Of a stretch of 64,000 nucleotides of DNA, positions 1 to 7,344 are shown piece by piece. The position numbers and the translations under genes were made by a program. The notes under the pieces are model-generated. The model searched no databases, had not been told where the DNA came from, and saw only the letters and a program-made list of their open reading frames with translations. Origin of the DNA: CAZWLD01 sp964634685. Its GTDB lineage: Bacteria > Bacillota_I > Bacilli_A > Acholeplasmatales > JAEDCM01. The stretch spans positions 1-64,000 of the forward strand of contig CAZWLD010000002.1 in the NCBI GenBank assembly GCA_964634685.1, read 5' to 3'. Numbering within the stretch: the first letter of the stretch is position 1; every line of letters begins with the position of its first letter.

Positions 1-174
1 AGTATATTTCTGGGTTACTGTAACAACACTTTCTGTTGTTTCCCAATAATGTTCCTTCAAATCATAAGTGAGCTTGATGGTATCCTAACCATCTGTTGCG
101 GAAACGGTAGGCATAGCCATTACCAAAGCCATTGCCGCAGCGACAATACCTGAAATAATTTTCTTAAAATTCAT
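1..174 (-). CDS. Secreted protein, N-terminal part (cut by window edge)
   Basis: The first 58 codons begin MNFKKIISGIVAAAMALVMA and run to PTVSA, a lysine-rich start, hydrophobic core and small-residue cleavage site: a classic Sec signal peptide of clostridial type. The mature part starts ATDG, then an in-frame TAG (Gln), then DTIKLTYDL. The Shine-Dalgarno AAAGGAGG sits about 10 bases before the ATG. A consensus promoter lies directly upstream inside the 3' end of the next gene. The rest of the protein is outside the window, so its function is unknown; an exported or surface-acting phage product is inferred. Confidence 0.75.
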
Positions 175-231
175 TGGATTAAAATCCTCCTTTAAATTAT
201 CTGTATTTATTCTTCTTTGTCAACAATAAAA

Positions 232-264
232 ATATTTGAAAGTCTTTTTACAACTTTCAAATAT
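232..264. promoter_or_regulatory. Inverted repeat at the transcription start of the secreted-protein gene
   Basis: An 11-bp perfect inverted repeat (ATATTTGAAAG / CTTTCAAATAT, 11-base spacer) abuts the -10 box of the leftward promoter. It would cover the transcription start or form a 5'-UTR hairpin. An operator or leader structure is inferred. Confidence 0.55.
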
Positions 265-265
265 C

Positions 266-294
266 ATTATATCATATTTTTTTTGATATGTCAA
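266..294 (-). promoter_or_regulatory. Sigma-A promoter, consensus
   Basis: TTGACA, 17-base spacer, TATAAT on the minus strand, inside the last codons of the upstream gene. It serves the secreted-protein gene. Confidence 0.85.
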
Positions 295-619
295 ATTTTT
301 CTTGATTTAACTGCTTTTGTTGCTCTAGCAACTGTTCTATTTTTTGATTTAACTGATTAATTTCGTTTCTTGCGGCAATTAACGCATCTCTTCGCTCAGC
401 AAATATATTTCTAAATTTAACCCACTCTCTTGCGTGGACTTCAGTCCAAATTTCTGAGGTCTCGTCTCTTATATAATTAACTGTAACCTCTTGAGGAAGC
501 GCATTAAAGTCAATATCTATTAACTTATAAGCCGCTTTGCTTTTTGCGTCTTCAAGATTTTCCGCTTCTACTTCTACACTTACATTACCAAATATATTTA
601 AATTTACCTCATATCTCAT
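272..619 (-). CDS. Small protein with C-terminal coiled coil
   Basis: 115 aa, ATG preceded by AGGAG, ends in TGA. The N-terminal ~60 residues look like a compact beta-rich domain (MRYEVNLNIFGNVSVEVEAE). Residues ~75-110 (IAARNEINQLNQKIEQLLEQ) form a Gln-rich coiled coil. It is the last gene of a three-gene leftward operon with the next two genes upstream (spacing 11-12 bases). Function unknown. Confidence 0.75.
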   Translation of the reverse strand: MRYEVNLNIFGNVSVEVEAENLEDAKSKAAYKLIDIDFNALPQEVTVNYIRDETSEIWTEVHAREWVKFRNIFAERRDALIAARNEINQLNQKIEQLLEQQKQLNQEKFDISKKI

Positions 620-631
620 AATATTAACTCC

Positions 632-913
632 TTATACAGAATATTGTTTATTACGAGCAATACGATTTACATAAAGTAAAAATTTATGAGCTTTTGCATA
701 GTCTTCACTATTCCAGCTAAAAACTAAGCAATCAGTATCTTCACAGTAAGCTAACTTAGAAATAGAGTAAGTATCTCTTAATAATGAAAAATACTGCTCA
801 TATGATAAGCCAAGCATAATGGGGATATGACGCCAAGAAGAAAATGTAGCGGTGTCTGCTACATACCATTTGCCGCTGCCGCCCTGCCATTCAGATACTT
901 TTAATAAGCTCAT
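632..913 (-). CDS. Hypothetical protein, 93 aa
   Basis: An aromatic-rich small protein (MSLLKVSEWQGGSGKWYVAD). Good Shine-Dalgarno (AAGGAG), TAA stop. Middle gene of the three-gene operon 272-1266. No recognised family; no membrane segment or Cys cluster. Confidence 0.75.
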   Translation of the reverse strand: MSLLKVSEWQGGSGKWYVADTATFSSWRHIPIMLGLSYEQYFSLLRDTYSISKLAYCEDTDCLVFSWNSEDYAKAHKFLLYVNRIARNKQYSV

Positions 914-924
914 AATATTTCTCC

Positions 925-1266
925 TTATCGAATATTGAATTTTTCTACCAAACGAGCTATATTAGCTCTCTCTTCAGCACTTATTTTAATTTCATCAGGA
1001 TTTGGAACAGAAGATACAGAATTATCTTCAAAATTTAGCTCATTACTTGCGTTTGCTGCGGGAGTTGTCTTAAATTCTACGGGAGTAGAATCTATTGCAT
1101 CAACATTAGTTTTAGCACAAGTAAGAGTTACCTTTATCTGAACTATTTCCCCATCTTCCTTTAAAGGTATTCTTATTTCCTTACCATCATTGTATAAGAA
1201 ACTACCTTCAAAGGTTTCAAGTATTTTCTTTGTGATAACAGATTTACTTTCAGTTCCTCTTGCCAT
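925..1266 (-). CDS. Hypothetical protein, 113 aa
   Basis: First gene of the operon driven by the promoter at 1301-1329. It begins MARGTESKSVITKKILETFE, with a short segment DGKEIRIPLKEDGEIVQIKV that resembles the DGKEIRIP stretch in the protein at 19117-19530. Its middle is low-complexity (Pro/Asn/Ser) and it ends in a helix (SAEERANIARLVEKF). A nucleic-acid-associated role is possible but not shown. Confidence 0.75.
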   Translation of the reverse strand: MARGTESKSVITKKILETFEGSFLYNDGKEIRIPLKEDGEIVQIKVTLTCAKTNVDAIDSTPVEFKTTPAANASNELNFEDNSVSSVPNPDEIKISAEERANIARLVEKFNIR

Positions 1267-1300
1267 ATCTTATTCCTTCTTTCTTATTTTTTCTATATAT

Positions 1301-1329
1301 ATTATATCATATTTATTAAAAAAAATCAA
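1301..1329 (-). promoter_or_regulatory. Early promoter
   Basis: TTGATT, 17-base spacer, TATAAT followed by the ATATATAGAAAA initially transcribed sequence shared by most promoters of this block. Drives 272-1266. Confidence 0.8.
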
Positions 1330-1423
1330 TAGAAGAAATAAGTTTCTAACCTATATACATTAAAATTAAAGAAATTGTTATTTGTGCTACTCTTATTCTT
1401 TTATTTTTCTATTCGCATGAAGA

Positions 1424-1462
1424 GACAAAAAGGAGCAATCCTAAAAAAATTAGAATTGCTCC
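1424..1462 (-). terminator. Rho-independent terminator after the PARG-like gene
   Basis: GGAGCAAT / ATTGCTCC stem followed on the minus strand by a T-rich tract. It sits 20 bases past the stop codon of the gene at 1483-2322. The rest of 1330-1423 holds no gene. Confidence 0.8.
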
Positions 1463-1482
1463 AATAATAATTATAAACATTT

Positions 1483-2322
1483 TTACAGCCTATATACAAG
1501 TCGAGTCTCAAAAGGAACATAGTTGCGGAAATCAGGTATTGAAAATACTACTTTCTCAAAATGATATTTTCCACTATCAAGTTCCTGATAAAATAATTCA
1601 GCAACCTCTTCTGCGGATTGACCAAATACGCCGCAACCCCAGGCGCCAAGAATAAGAGTTTTTGTTTTAAAATAGTCAGCAATAGACAAAATGAACTGGA
1701 CTCTGCTTTTTAATGCTTCTGAATTTTCGTCTGCGGAGACGCCCATTTTCTTTGCTGCCGTATAATTAGGCGCCGCACAAGTTAAAACATTAAATTTCTG
1801 CTTTATATATTTTGATTTAGTATAATAATCATTAGGTCCTTCTGACATAATAGGATATATTCTTTTCTTTTCTTCTTTTAAAAATAAAACATCTTTACTA
1901 AATAAAGCTCTATTAAAATAGAGAGCATTATTTGTATTTTTTCTATTGTTTGTATAATATGATGCTATTTTTTTATCTGAAAGAACATTATATAAAATAG
2001 AATCGTGGCAGAGAGCTTCTTCTTGTGCGGCAGATCCCTCTAAAAACATACCGCCAGGATGCTTAAAAGAAGCAAAATTTAATATTGTAGTAGAGCCACT
2101 ATGATACCGAAATGCGGCTTCAGTGCTTGTAAGATTATCTACTATATATTTAGGAGTAATACCAATGGGTCTGATCTCTGATAAAATAGGGCTATTTTCG
2201 GGAATAATAGTGGTGTTATTTACAGAATAGTTTATCTCTGTAGGAAATTGAGACTCCATTTCTGTTTTGTGCATACGAGCCTTTGCCGCCCGTGCAGTCT
2301 TATTCTCCCATACTCCTGCCAT
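1483..2322 (-). CDS. Microbial-type PARG / TIGR02452-like ADP-ribose glycohydrolase
   Basis: 279 aa. Residues ~81-111 carry the family signature: LNFA, then a PGG (residues 89-91), then AQEE (99-102), then SILY. This matches microbial PARG-like macrodomain enzymes (PF10021/TIGR02452), which use the QEE glutamates to hydrolyse ADP-ribose-O-glycosidic bonds. The C-terminal half has LILGAWGCGVFGQ, the second glycine-rich ligand loop of that fold. The usual third Gly of the first loop is Met here (PGGMF). Start ATG preceded by AAAGGAG. A role in removing ADP-ribose marks or blocking ADP-ribose-based host defence is inferred; the family call is strong, the substrate is not known. Confidence 0.85.
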   Translation of the reverse strand: MAGVWENKTARAAKARMHKTEMESQFPTEINYSVNNTTIIPENSPILSEIRPIGITPKYIVDNLTSTEAAFRYHSGSTTILNFASFKHPGGMFLEGSAAQEEALCHDSILYNVLSDKKIASYYTNNRKNTNNALYFNRALFSKDVLFLKEEKKRIYPIMSEGPNDYYTKSKYIKQKFNVLTCAAPNYTAAKKMGVSADENSEALKSRVQFILSIADYFKTKTLILGAWGCGVFGQSAEEVAELFYQELDSGKYHFEKVVFSIPDFRNYVPFETRLVYRL

Positions 2323-2323
2323 A

Positions 2324-3157
2324 TTATTTATTCTCCTTTTCTTTTAAAGTTAAATTTAGATTATCTAATCCTTCAGCTATTTTATATACCTAATCACAAA
2401 TGCCGCAACTTGAAGTTAATCTCATGCATTTTCTTCCGCAATCAACTCTTTTGTCTCCAAATTTTAACATTTTAGAACAAGGTGCAGGTTCTTCTAATCC
2501 AATAATAATTTCTGTAATTGAACTTTGCCAAGTCTTTTGATTTGCGTAAATATCATAGATTGTCTCTTGAGTGTCTTTATGGAATAATTCAAAAACATCT
2601 ACAAATTGACTATATACTTCAATATCTTCAGGTCTAATAAAAAACTTAAACATATCAGGTATGCTTAAATTTGCGGCTTGAGCTACATCAGGATATACTC
2701 TTACTTTGATTTTTAAAGAAGAACAAATAGCTGCAATAGCTGGTAATTCAAAACCAAGACTTTCCGCAATTATAATATCTGATAAGTTAGGAATTGTATT
2801 CGTAAACGCCATCAAATCATCCCAAGTACATATTGTAATGTTGTAGTAGTGGGGAATATCTGTAAACAATTTATCTATCATTTGAGCATAAGCAACAGAA
2901 TGATTAGATAGACAGAAAGTATATTCTTTATCTGTATTTTTAACTATATTAAAAATAGTTTCAAGTGACTTATTAGCAATATAATCCTAAATATCATCTT
3001 CAAGATATATATTTAATCGTTGAGTCTCTTGCAAATTTGCTAAAACCGCCTCTATAGCTTCAACCTTTGAGTCTGGCTTTACAGTAATGCGGATTTCTTT
3101 TGCAGAATTTAATGATTTAGAATGTTCTCTATATTCAACACAAAATTTATTATTCAT
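2324..3157 (-). CDS. Hypothetical protein needing two TAG read-throughs, Cys-rich C-terminus
   Basis: Read with the standard code this is two fragments. With TAG as Gln (codons at 2984-2986 and 2390-2392) it becomes one 277-residue protein that ends in TAA two bases before the PARG-like gene. The start at 3157 has GGAGG five bases upstream; two ATGs further upstream lack one. A short N-terminal domain, then a Rossmann-like alpha/beta stretch (SDIIIAESLGFELPAIAAIC) and a C-terminal cluster of Cys (PCSKML, DCGRKC, SSCGICD) suggest metal binding. It could act with the PARG-like enzyme. Family not recognised. Confidence 0.75.
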
Positions 3158-3177
3158 ATTTTCCTCCATATACAAAT

Positions 3178-3202
3178 AAGGAGCAGATTTTCTCTGCTCC
3201 TT
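3178..3202 (-). terminator. Hairpin terminator, probably bidirectional
   Basis: GGAGCAGA / TCTGCTCC stem between the stop of the gene at 3222 and the start of the gene ending at 3157. On the plus side it is followed by TTTTAAT. Confidence 0.6.
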
Positions 3203-3221
3203 TTAATATTAGATTGGATAA

Positions 3222-3605
3222 TTACGCAAGAGCATATCCCATTACCTTTCTCTTGTCCTCAGTCTTTACAGTATCCTTACGAACAGTGCCTGCATTTACC
3301 ATCTTGGTAAGACGAGAAACAATCTTCTGCTTGGTAACATCCTCGCCCTCAATCTGTGCTACGATTTCATCAGCAGTCTGAAGCTCGTTTGTAAGAACTG
3401 CCTTTACAGCATCAGAAAGCTCATCAGGCTCAGTCTTCTTCTTTTCAGCTCTCTCCTGAGCAGCTTTCTTTCTGTTCTCAAGAGTCTCGATAGAACCTTC
3501 GATAAACTTGAGGATATCCTCCTTGTTTTCAACCTCAGAGTTCTCAACAATCTCAGCGAGCTGGTGGAAATAATCAACCTTAGTCATCTTTACAGTATCA
3601 GCCAT
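3222..3605 (-). CDS. wHTH-like paralog family protein (copy 1 of 4)
   Basis: 127 aa, begins MADTVKMTKVDYFHQLAEIV. It shares layout with the proteins at 19601, 20681 and 23140: an N-terminal MTK-x-DYF helix, a charged EN(K/R)K linker, then a winged-helix-like C-terminal half (TADEIVAQIEGEDVTKQKIV ... VRKDTVK). Own promoter and terminator. The higher GC of its codons compared with neighbours suggests high expression. A small DNA-binding, chromatin-like role is inferred. Confidence 0.8.
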   Translation of the reverse strand: MADTVKMTKVDYFHQLAEIVENSEVENKEDILKFIEGSIETLENRKKAAQERAEKKKTEPDELSDAVKAVLTNELQTADEIVAQIEGEDVTKQKIVSRLTKMVNAGTVRKDTVKTEDKRKVMGYALA

Positions 3606-3650
3606 AATCTTTTTCTCCTTTTTTATCTCTTAGTTTTTTATTGTATATAT

Positions 3651-3679
3651 ATTATATCATAAAATTTTTTGAAAATCAA
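3651..3679 (-). promoter_or_regulatory. Early promoter
   Basis: TTGATT-17-TATAAT on the minus strand, 45 bases before the gene at 3222-3605. Confidence 0.8.
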
Positions 3680-3688
3680 ATTTTTCTG

Positions 3689-3925
3689 TCACTTGAAATT
3701 GATGTCGTTCTCTCGCATATAATCGTAGTCATCTTCTGTAAGTCTGCTCATAGATAAACCATTTTTAGCGAGTATCATAGCGTATTCTCCAAAAGTAAGA
3801 GAATGTTCAGCTTTTGCTTTCAAAATGCTAATTACTTCATCCAACTTTCTATGGCGTTTTTCAATCTTATCCATCTCTGTTGCATAAAGACCAAAAGCAA
3901 TTTGCTCTTTCGTCAGGCGACCCAT
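3689..3925 (-). CDS. Hypothetical protein, 78 aa
   Basis: Start ATG at 3925 chosen because GGAG lies 8 bases upstream; it overlaps the upstream stop as TAATG, indicating translational coupling. Mostly helical and charged (MGRLTKEQIAFGLYATEMDK). The stop TGA lies just upstream of the promoter at 3651-3679. Function unknown. Confidence 0.7.
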   Translation of the reverse strand: MGRLTKEQIAFGLYATEMDKIEKRHRKLDEVISILKAKAEHSLTFGEYAMILAKNGLSMSRLTEDDYDYMRENDINFK

Positions 3926-4080
3926 TAATACCACTCCTTTTTATCTATTTTCTTTCTATTGTAAGAGCCTTTGCCTTTCTTGGGGGCTGGGGATCCGCCC
4001 CGCTTCTTAAAATGAAGGTACATCTGAAGTTCCTCTCCAGTCTTCTTCTTCAAATGGGAAAGCTGTTCTGGGGTAATCAT
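3925..4080 (-). CDS. Small basic protein
   Basis: 51 aa, starts MITPEQLSHLKKKTGEEL and has a very basic tail (KKRGGSPAPKKGKGSYNRKK). It overlaps the gene at 4007-4201 by 74 bases in another frame. The lysine-rich tail could bind nucleic acid. Translation start uncertain. Confidence 0.55.
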   Translation of the reverse strand: MITPEQLSHLKKKTGEELQMYLHFKKRGGSPAPKKGKGSYNRKKIDKKEWY

Positions 4081-4201
4081 AATGTCCCCAATCCTCCTCT
4101 CTATCATCATATTCGCTTATTGAATGGTGATTTGTCATATATCCATCGTTCATATCACCGAAATAGCCAATTTCTCTTTCGATTATAAATTCACAATACA
4201 T
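4007..4201 (-). CDS. Small acidic protein
   Basis: 64 aa, strongly acidic (SEYDDREEDW, FEEEDW), with GAAAGGAG upstream of the ATG. It overlaps the basic protein at 3925-4080; the opposite charges make a partner pair conceivable, which is inference only. Confidence 0.6.
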   Translation of the reverse strand: MYCEFIIEREIGYFGDMNDGYMTNHHSISEYDDREEDWGHYDYPRTAFPFEEEDWRGTSDVPSF

Positions 4202-4256
4202 ATAAAAAATCTCCTTTCAAAATTAAATATTAGCGACCTCTTGTAGAGATTATTAT

Positions 4257-4553
4257 TTATTCCTCATCTACATTCTCAAGAAATTCCTCTTCTGTAATAT
4301 ACTCCCAATTACAATATTCCCCAGAATAGTAATCCTCTCTATCCTCTTCGGACTCAAAACCCTCTCCCCAACCTGTTGCAATATAGGAGTAAGTCTCGAG
4401 ATATTCATAAACCTCAGAAGAATACATATCATTGATATAATTATCAATGATTTCATCAGAGATGTCATCAGAGAACGTTTCCTTGATATAGCGTTCCTCG
4501 TGACAACCTGCATAGCCATTAGAAAGATAAAAACAAACGTAAACAGTCTTCAT
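4257..4553 (-). CDS. Acidic hypothetical protein, 98 aa
   Basis: Start at the ATG at 4553 after AAAAGGTGATA, the same leader as the gene at 7770-7925. Pattern MKTVYVCFYLSNGYAGCHEE, then a Glu/Asp/Tyr-rich second half (EGFESEEDREDYYSGEY). First gene after the promoter at 4592. Highly acidic early proteins are common as inhibitors or DNA mimics in phages; no family recognised. Confidence 0.7.
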   Translation of the reverse strand: MKTVYVCFYLSNGYAGCHEERYIKETFSDDISDEIIDNYINDMYSSEVYEYLETYSYIATGWGEGFESEEDREDYYSGEYCNWEYITEEEFLENVDEE

Positions 4554-4591
4554 AAAAGTATCACCTTTTCCCTTTCTCATTTTCTATATAT

Positions 4592-4620
4592 ATTATAACA
4601 TATATTTTTAAAAAAATAAA
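4592..4620 (-). promoter_or_regulatory. Early promoter, weak -35
   Basis: TATAAT with the ATATATAGAAAA leader; the -35 position reads TTTATT at 17 bases. Confidence 0.6.
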
Positions 4621-4634
4621 GAAAAATCTTTAGA

Positions 4635-4833
4635 TTAGGTAAAAAAGTGAGCGTCTGCCATAACTGGTTCAAAAGTCTTATAAATACTCTCTGCAAATGC
4701 CTAAATTGCGTCAAGCCGCCTCACCATATCAGTCTTTTGTCATATTCCACAAAGTTTCTATTTCCTCCTTTGTTAAATCGGTTTCATATGTATAATTTTC
4801 TCTTTCGTCATAACTTGTAAATTCAACATACAT
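4635..4833 (-). pseudogene. Small gene split by a one-base shift
   Basis: Two abutting frames: 4729-4833 (34 aa, MYVEFTSYDERENYTYETDL..., TGA) and 4635-4727 (30 aa, MVRRLDAIQAFAESIYKTFE..., with one TAG as Gln, TAA). Removing one base in the ACAAAAGACT stretch near 4736 joins them smoothly as ...WNMTKTDMVRRLDAI.... This is either a real frameshift mutation, a programmed shift or a sequence error. Function unknown. Confidence 0.5.
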
Positions 4834-4838
4834 AAAAG

Positions 4839-5063
4839 TCACTCTTCCTCTAAATATTTTTTAATTGTATAATATAAACCTTTATAAGCATAATATCTTG
4901 TTGCTTCTTCACAAGTTACCGCAAGTACATCTTTTATATAAGTTCGGAAACGTAATACAACAGAACCATTTTTATACCACCAATTAGGCGGATAATGTTT
5001 TTCTTCTACAAAGCCATATTTTAAGATATACTTACGATATCTTTTTATCATTCTCTATTTCAT
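4839..5063 (-). CDS. Small basic protein starting M-K-TAG
   Basis: 74 aa. The Shine-Dalgarno (AAAAGGAG) points to the ATG at 5063, not the later one at 5051. With that start the third codon is TAG (Gln): MKQRMIKRYRKYILKYGFVE. Basic N-terminus, aromatic middle (YPPNWWYKNG). The stop TGA lies six bases before the next gene's start. Confidence 0.65.
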
Positions 5064-5077
5064 ATAAAATTCTCCTT

Positions 5078-5764
5078 TTATTCAGAAAATCCGCTAAAAT
5101 CAAATAAAACTGGAGTTCCAGATATTGTCCAACCTATATTGTTTTCATAGAGGTCGTTTATAGAATTTTCTTTGACAAAAGATAAAAATTTAGTTAAAAT
5201 ATTTTTGTTAGATTTTTTCAAAACATCATTCAGCCATTCTCTTCTTAACAAAGTATTTAACTGCAATTTTGTACATATCTCATTGATTTCTTTAGCATTC
5301 TTATCAGGGCAAGTAATGTGATTATAATGATAATAATCCCAAAAATCATTTACTTTTTCTTGCATATATATTGGATATTTACTTTCACCTATTTCCGCCA
5401 AAAGATATGTTTCCGCAAAGAACTGAGATATATTTTCTTCTCTTGCTTTTGCATATAATTCTGCTTCAACCTCACAATAATTCCACGTTGGACCAGAGCC
5501 GCCCGCAAATAGAAAATCTGCATTGGCACTATATCCCCGTAAAGGAATTTTAACTACAAAATTGGCATCATCAAAAAACAATACCAATTTTGTAGTTCCA
5601 ACAGAATAAGTAAAGTTAAAATCATACGGGTTCTTATCGCACATATCTGTTAAAGGTTTAATAATTAAATCACGATAAGAATGAAAATTTAAGTCACATT
5701 TCTATGAATTAAAACAGGGCAGCCGCTCTATAATACGAATAGCATCAAAACAAGAAAAACTCAT
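5078..5764 (-). CDS. Kinase-fold protein A (short)
   Basis: 228 aa with one TAG (Gln21); the upstream ATG at 5764 has AAGGAGG and is preferred to the internal ATG at 5644. Kinase-fold landmarks: VVKIPL (Lys72, beta-3 lysine position), an acidic alpha-C helix (YCEVEAELYAKA), hinge-like YPIYMQEK, catalytic-loop-like SINDLYENNIG (Asp204, Asn208/209), and VLFDFSG (Asp222, DFG position). It is a diverged paralog of the next gene upstream. Whether it is active is open: it lacks the catalytic-loop His and a clear glycine loop. An aminoglycoside-phosphotransferase-like or protein-kinase-like role is inferred. Confidence 0.7.
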
Positions 5765-5775
5765 ATCATTCCTCC

Positions 5776-6531
5776 TTAGCTATCAAAATTAGAATAATCA
5801 TAAAGAACAGGCATTCTTGAGTTTTTACGAATACCAACATTACCAAGATGAAGGTCTCCTATACAATGGTCGTCACAAAAAAGGAGTAAAGCATTAGCAA
5901 CTTTTTCTCCATAAAGGTCAAGTACAAGAGCGAGAAATTCTGCGGGAACTGAACTAAAATAGCTCATATTATAAGCCTTATCATAGTTGCGGGAGCGGCG
6001 AGTCTTATCATCACAATCCCAATAAGAGATAGCTCTTTTCTGAATATATACAGGGTGTCCATCTTTTGTATGGCAGAAAAGGAGTGTTTTAGCAAAAAGA
6101 TTTCCAATGCCCTCTTTTAATGCTCTATCATATATTTCCATCTCAGCCGCACAATAATCCCAATGACTTTCACAATCAGCTCCTTCAAAATGACAAAATT
6201 CCATATGATGATGCTCTTCTATATAAGCCTCTTCTTCCTCATAAGAATCGAAGATTTTACAATCATCATAATCTTCATCTTCTACTTCCTCATAATATCC
6301 CTCATAAGGAATTTTGATAATAAATTCAAAGCCCTTGATGTCGATAACCCACTTAGAGGCTCCTGTGTGATACTGAACACCATTAGATAAATTCTCAGGA
6401 AGTTCTCTGTTGAAGAACTCTTCAAATATATGGTTATAAGACTCAGAAATGTCGTTTGCAAAGTGGTCCCAAGGAAGCTCAAGATTAGAGAAGAAATCAA
6501 GAACCTGATTGTAGATTGCTTTTTTATTCAT
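5776..6531 (-). CDS. Kinase-fold protein B
   Basis: 251 aa. Landmarks in order: FIIKIPY (Lys73), acidic insert 78-105, alpha-C-like CAAEMEIYDRAL (Glu130), YIQKRA hinge, IGDLHLGNVGI catalytic loop (Asp226, Asn231) and PVLYDYS (Asp245 at the DFG position). The D-L-H-x-x-N-x-G loop is characteristic of the kinase/APH fold. Tandem with its paralog at 5078-5764 (12 bases apart). ATG at 6531 chosen over a GTG at 6546. Phage kinases of this kind may modify host proteins; target unknown. Confidence 0.75.
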   Translation of the reverse strand: MNKKAIYNQVLDFFSNLELPWDHFANDISESYNHIFEEFFNRELPENLSNGVQYHTGASKWVIDIKGFEFIIKIPYEGYYEEVEDEDYDDCKIFDSYEEEEAYIEEHHHMEFCHFEGADCESHWDYCAAEMEIYDRALKEGIGNLFAKTLLFCHTKDGHPVYIQKRAISYWDCDDKTRRSRNYDKAYNMSYFSSVPAEFLALVLDLYGEKVANALLLFCDDHCIGDLHLGNVGIRKNSRMPVLYDYSNFDS

Positions 6532-6579
6532 AGCTATCAACCTCACTTTGAATTTATTATTTTTTTATTTTCTATATAT

Positions 6580-6608
6580 ATTATATCATATATTTTTATA
6601 AAAATAAA
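6580..6608 (-). promoter_or_regulatory. Early promoter, weak -35
   Basis: TATAAT plus ATATATAGAAAA leader upstream of the kinase-fold pair; -35 reads TTTATT. Confidence 0.6.
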
Positions 6609-6609
6609 A

Positions 6610-6640
6610 TAAGCTCTTTTATTTAAAATAAAAGAGCTTA
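6610..6640 (-). terminator. Rho-independent terminator
   Basis: TAAGCTCTTTTA / TAAAAGAGCTTA perfect stem followed on the minus strand by TTTTATTTTTA. Ends the operon 6653-7925. Confidence 0.8.
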
Positions 6641-6652
6641 TGTTTATATTAG

Positions 6653-7051
6653 TTAAGAATTTGTATCATCTTTATCCTCAGAGGCTTCAACTACTCGAAT
6701 AATTTCATTTGTTATAAATTCAACGCTGTCTTCTACTGTACCACCGATCGCCGCAATGTTGTCAGGCGTTGCGTATTTAGCGGCAATTACTGCAATAAGA
6801 GTTTCTTGAGAGGGTGTAAAAAGACAAAAAAGTCCAGATATAGTAGTTGCAACAGTGGCAATTACACACGCTTTCTTGAATATTTTTCCGAAATAACCTT
6901 TGAGGTCGTCCTCTGCCAACAGCACAAAGAAGAAGATTAGAAGGACAATCAAAGCGGTAACGCCAATACCAAAGAAAATTGCTGAACAAGTTTTGACATT
7001 ACCAATAACTTCAATCCAATAAAAAGTAGAAGGTGCAATAATAGGTTCCAT
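6653..7051 (-). CDS. Membrane protein with two transmembrane segments
   Basis: 132 aa. Residues ~22-46 (AIFFGIGVTALIVLLIFFFV) and ~60-82 (ACVIATVATTISGLFCLF) are strong membrane spans; the C-terminus is acidic (EASEDKDDTNS). No signal cleavage site. Last gene of its operon. Not recognisable as a holin because it lies in an early operon far from lysis genes. Confidence 0.75.
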   Translation of the reverse strand: MEPIIAPSTFYWIEVIGNVKTCSAIFFGIGVTALIVLLIFFFVLLAEDDLKGYFGKIFKKACVIATVATTISGLFCLFTPSQETLIAVIAAKYATPDNIAAIGGTVEDSVEFITNEIIRVVEASEDKDDTNS

Positions 7052-7066
7052 ATAAATAATCTCCTT

Positions 7067-7330
7067 TTAATCAATAGTGATTACAGTGTGGATATCGAGA
7101 AATTTAACAAGCTGTTCTGCTTCAGCCTTTGTAGGGCGGTAGGTAGGATAATCCTCATCTCCACCAAGAATAAAGGCGGCAACCGTTGCGGGAGTAGGCT
7201 CAAAAATGCACTTAGCCCAATTACGAGCGTCAACCCAGAGTTTTTCTTTCGTAGGTGCGGTGATACCTTCCGCATAGCAATAATCAAGAACAATACGCAC
7301 AGCCTGAATAGCAATAGCATCAATAGTCAT
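7067..7330 (-). CDS. Hypothetical protein, 87 aa
   Basis: Start at ATG 7330 after GAGAGGAG. Ala-rich helical protein (MTIDAIAIQAVRIVLDYCYA) with a loop GGDEDYPTYRPTKAEAEQLV. Its start region overlaps the stop of the upstream gene's neighbourhood, so it is co-translated. Function unknown. Confidence 0.7.
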   Translation of the reverse strand: MTIDAIAIQAVRIVLDYCYAEGITAPTKEKLWVDARNWAKCIFEPTPATVAAFILGGDEDYPTYRPTKAEAEQLVKFLDIHTVITID

Positions 7331-7344
7331 AGCACATTCTCCTC

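Noticed and set aside
6653..7051. Holin
   Set aside because: Two membrane spans and small size fit, but it sits in an early operon with no endolysin nearby; kept as a membrane protein.
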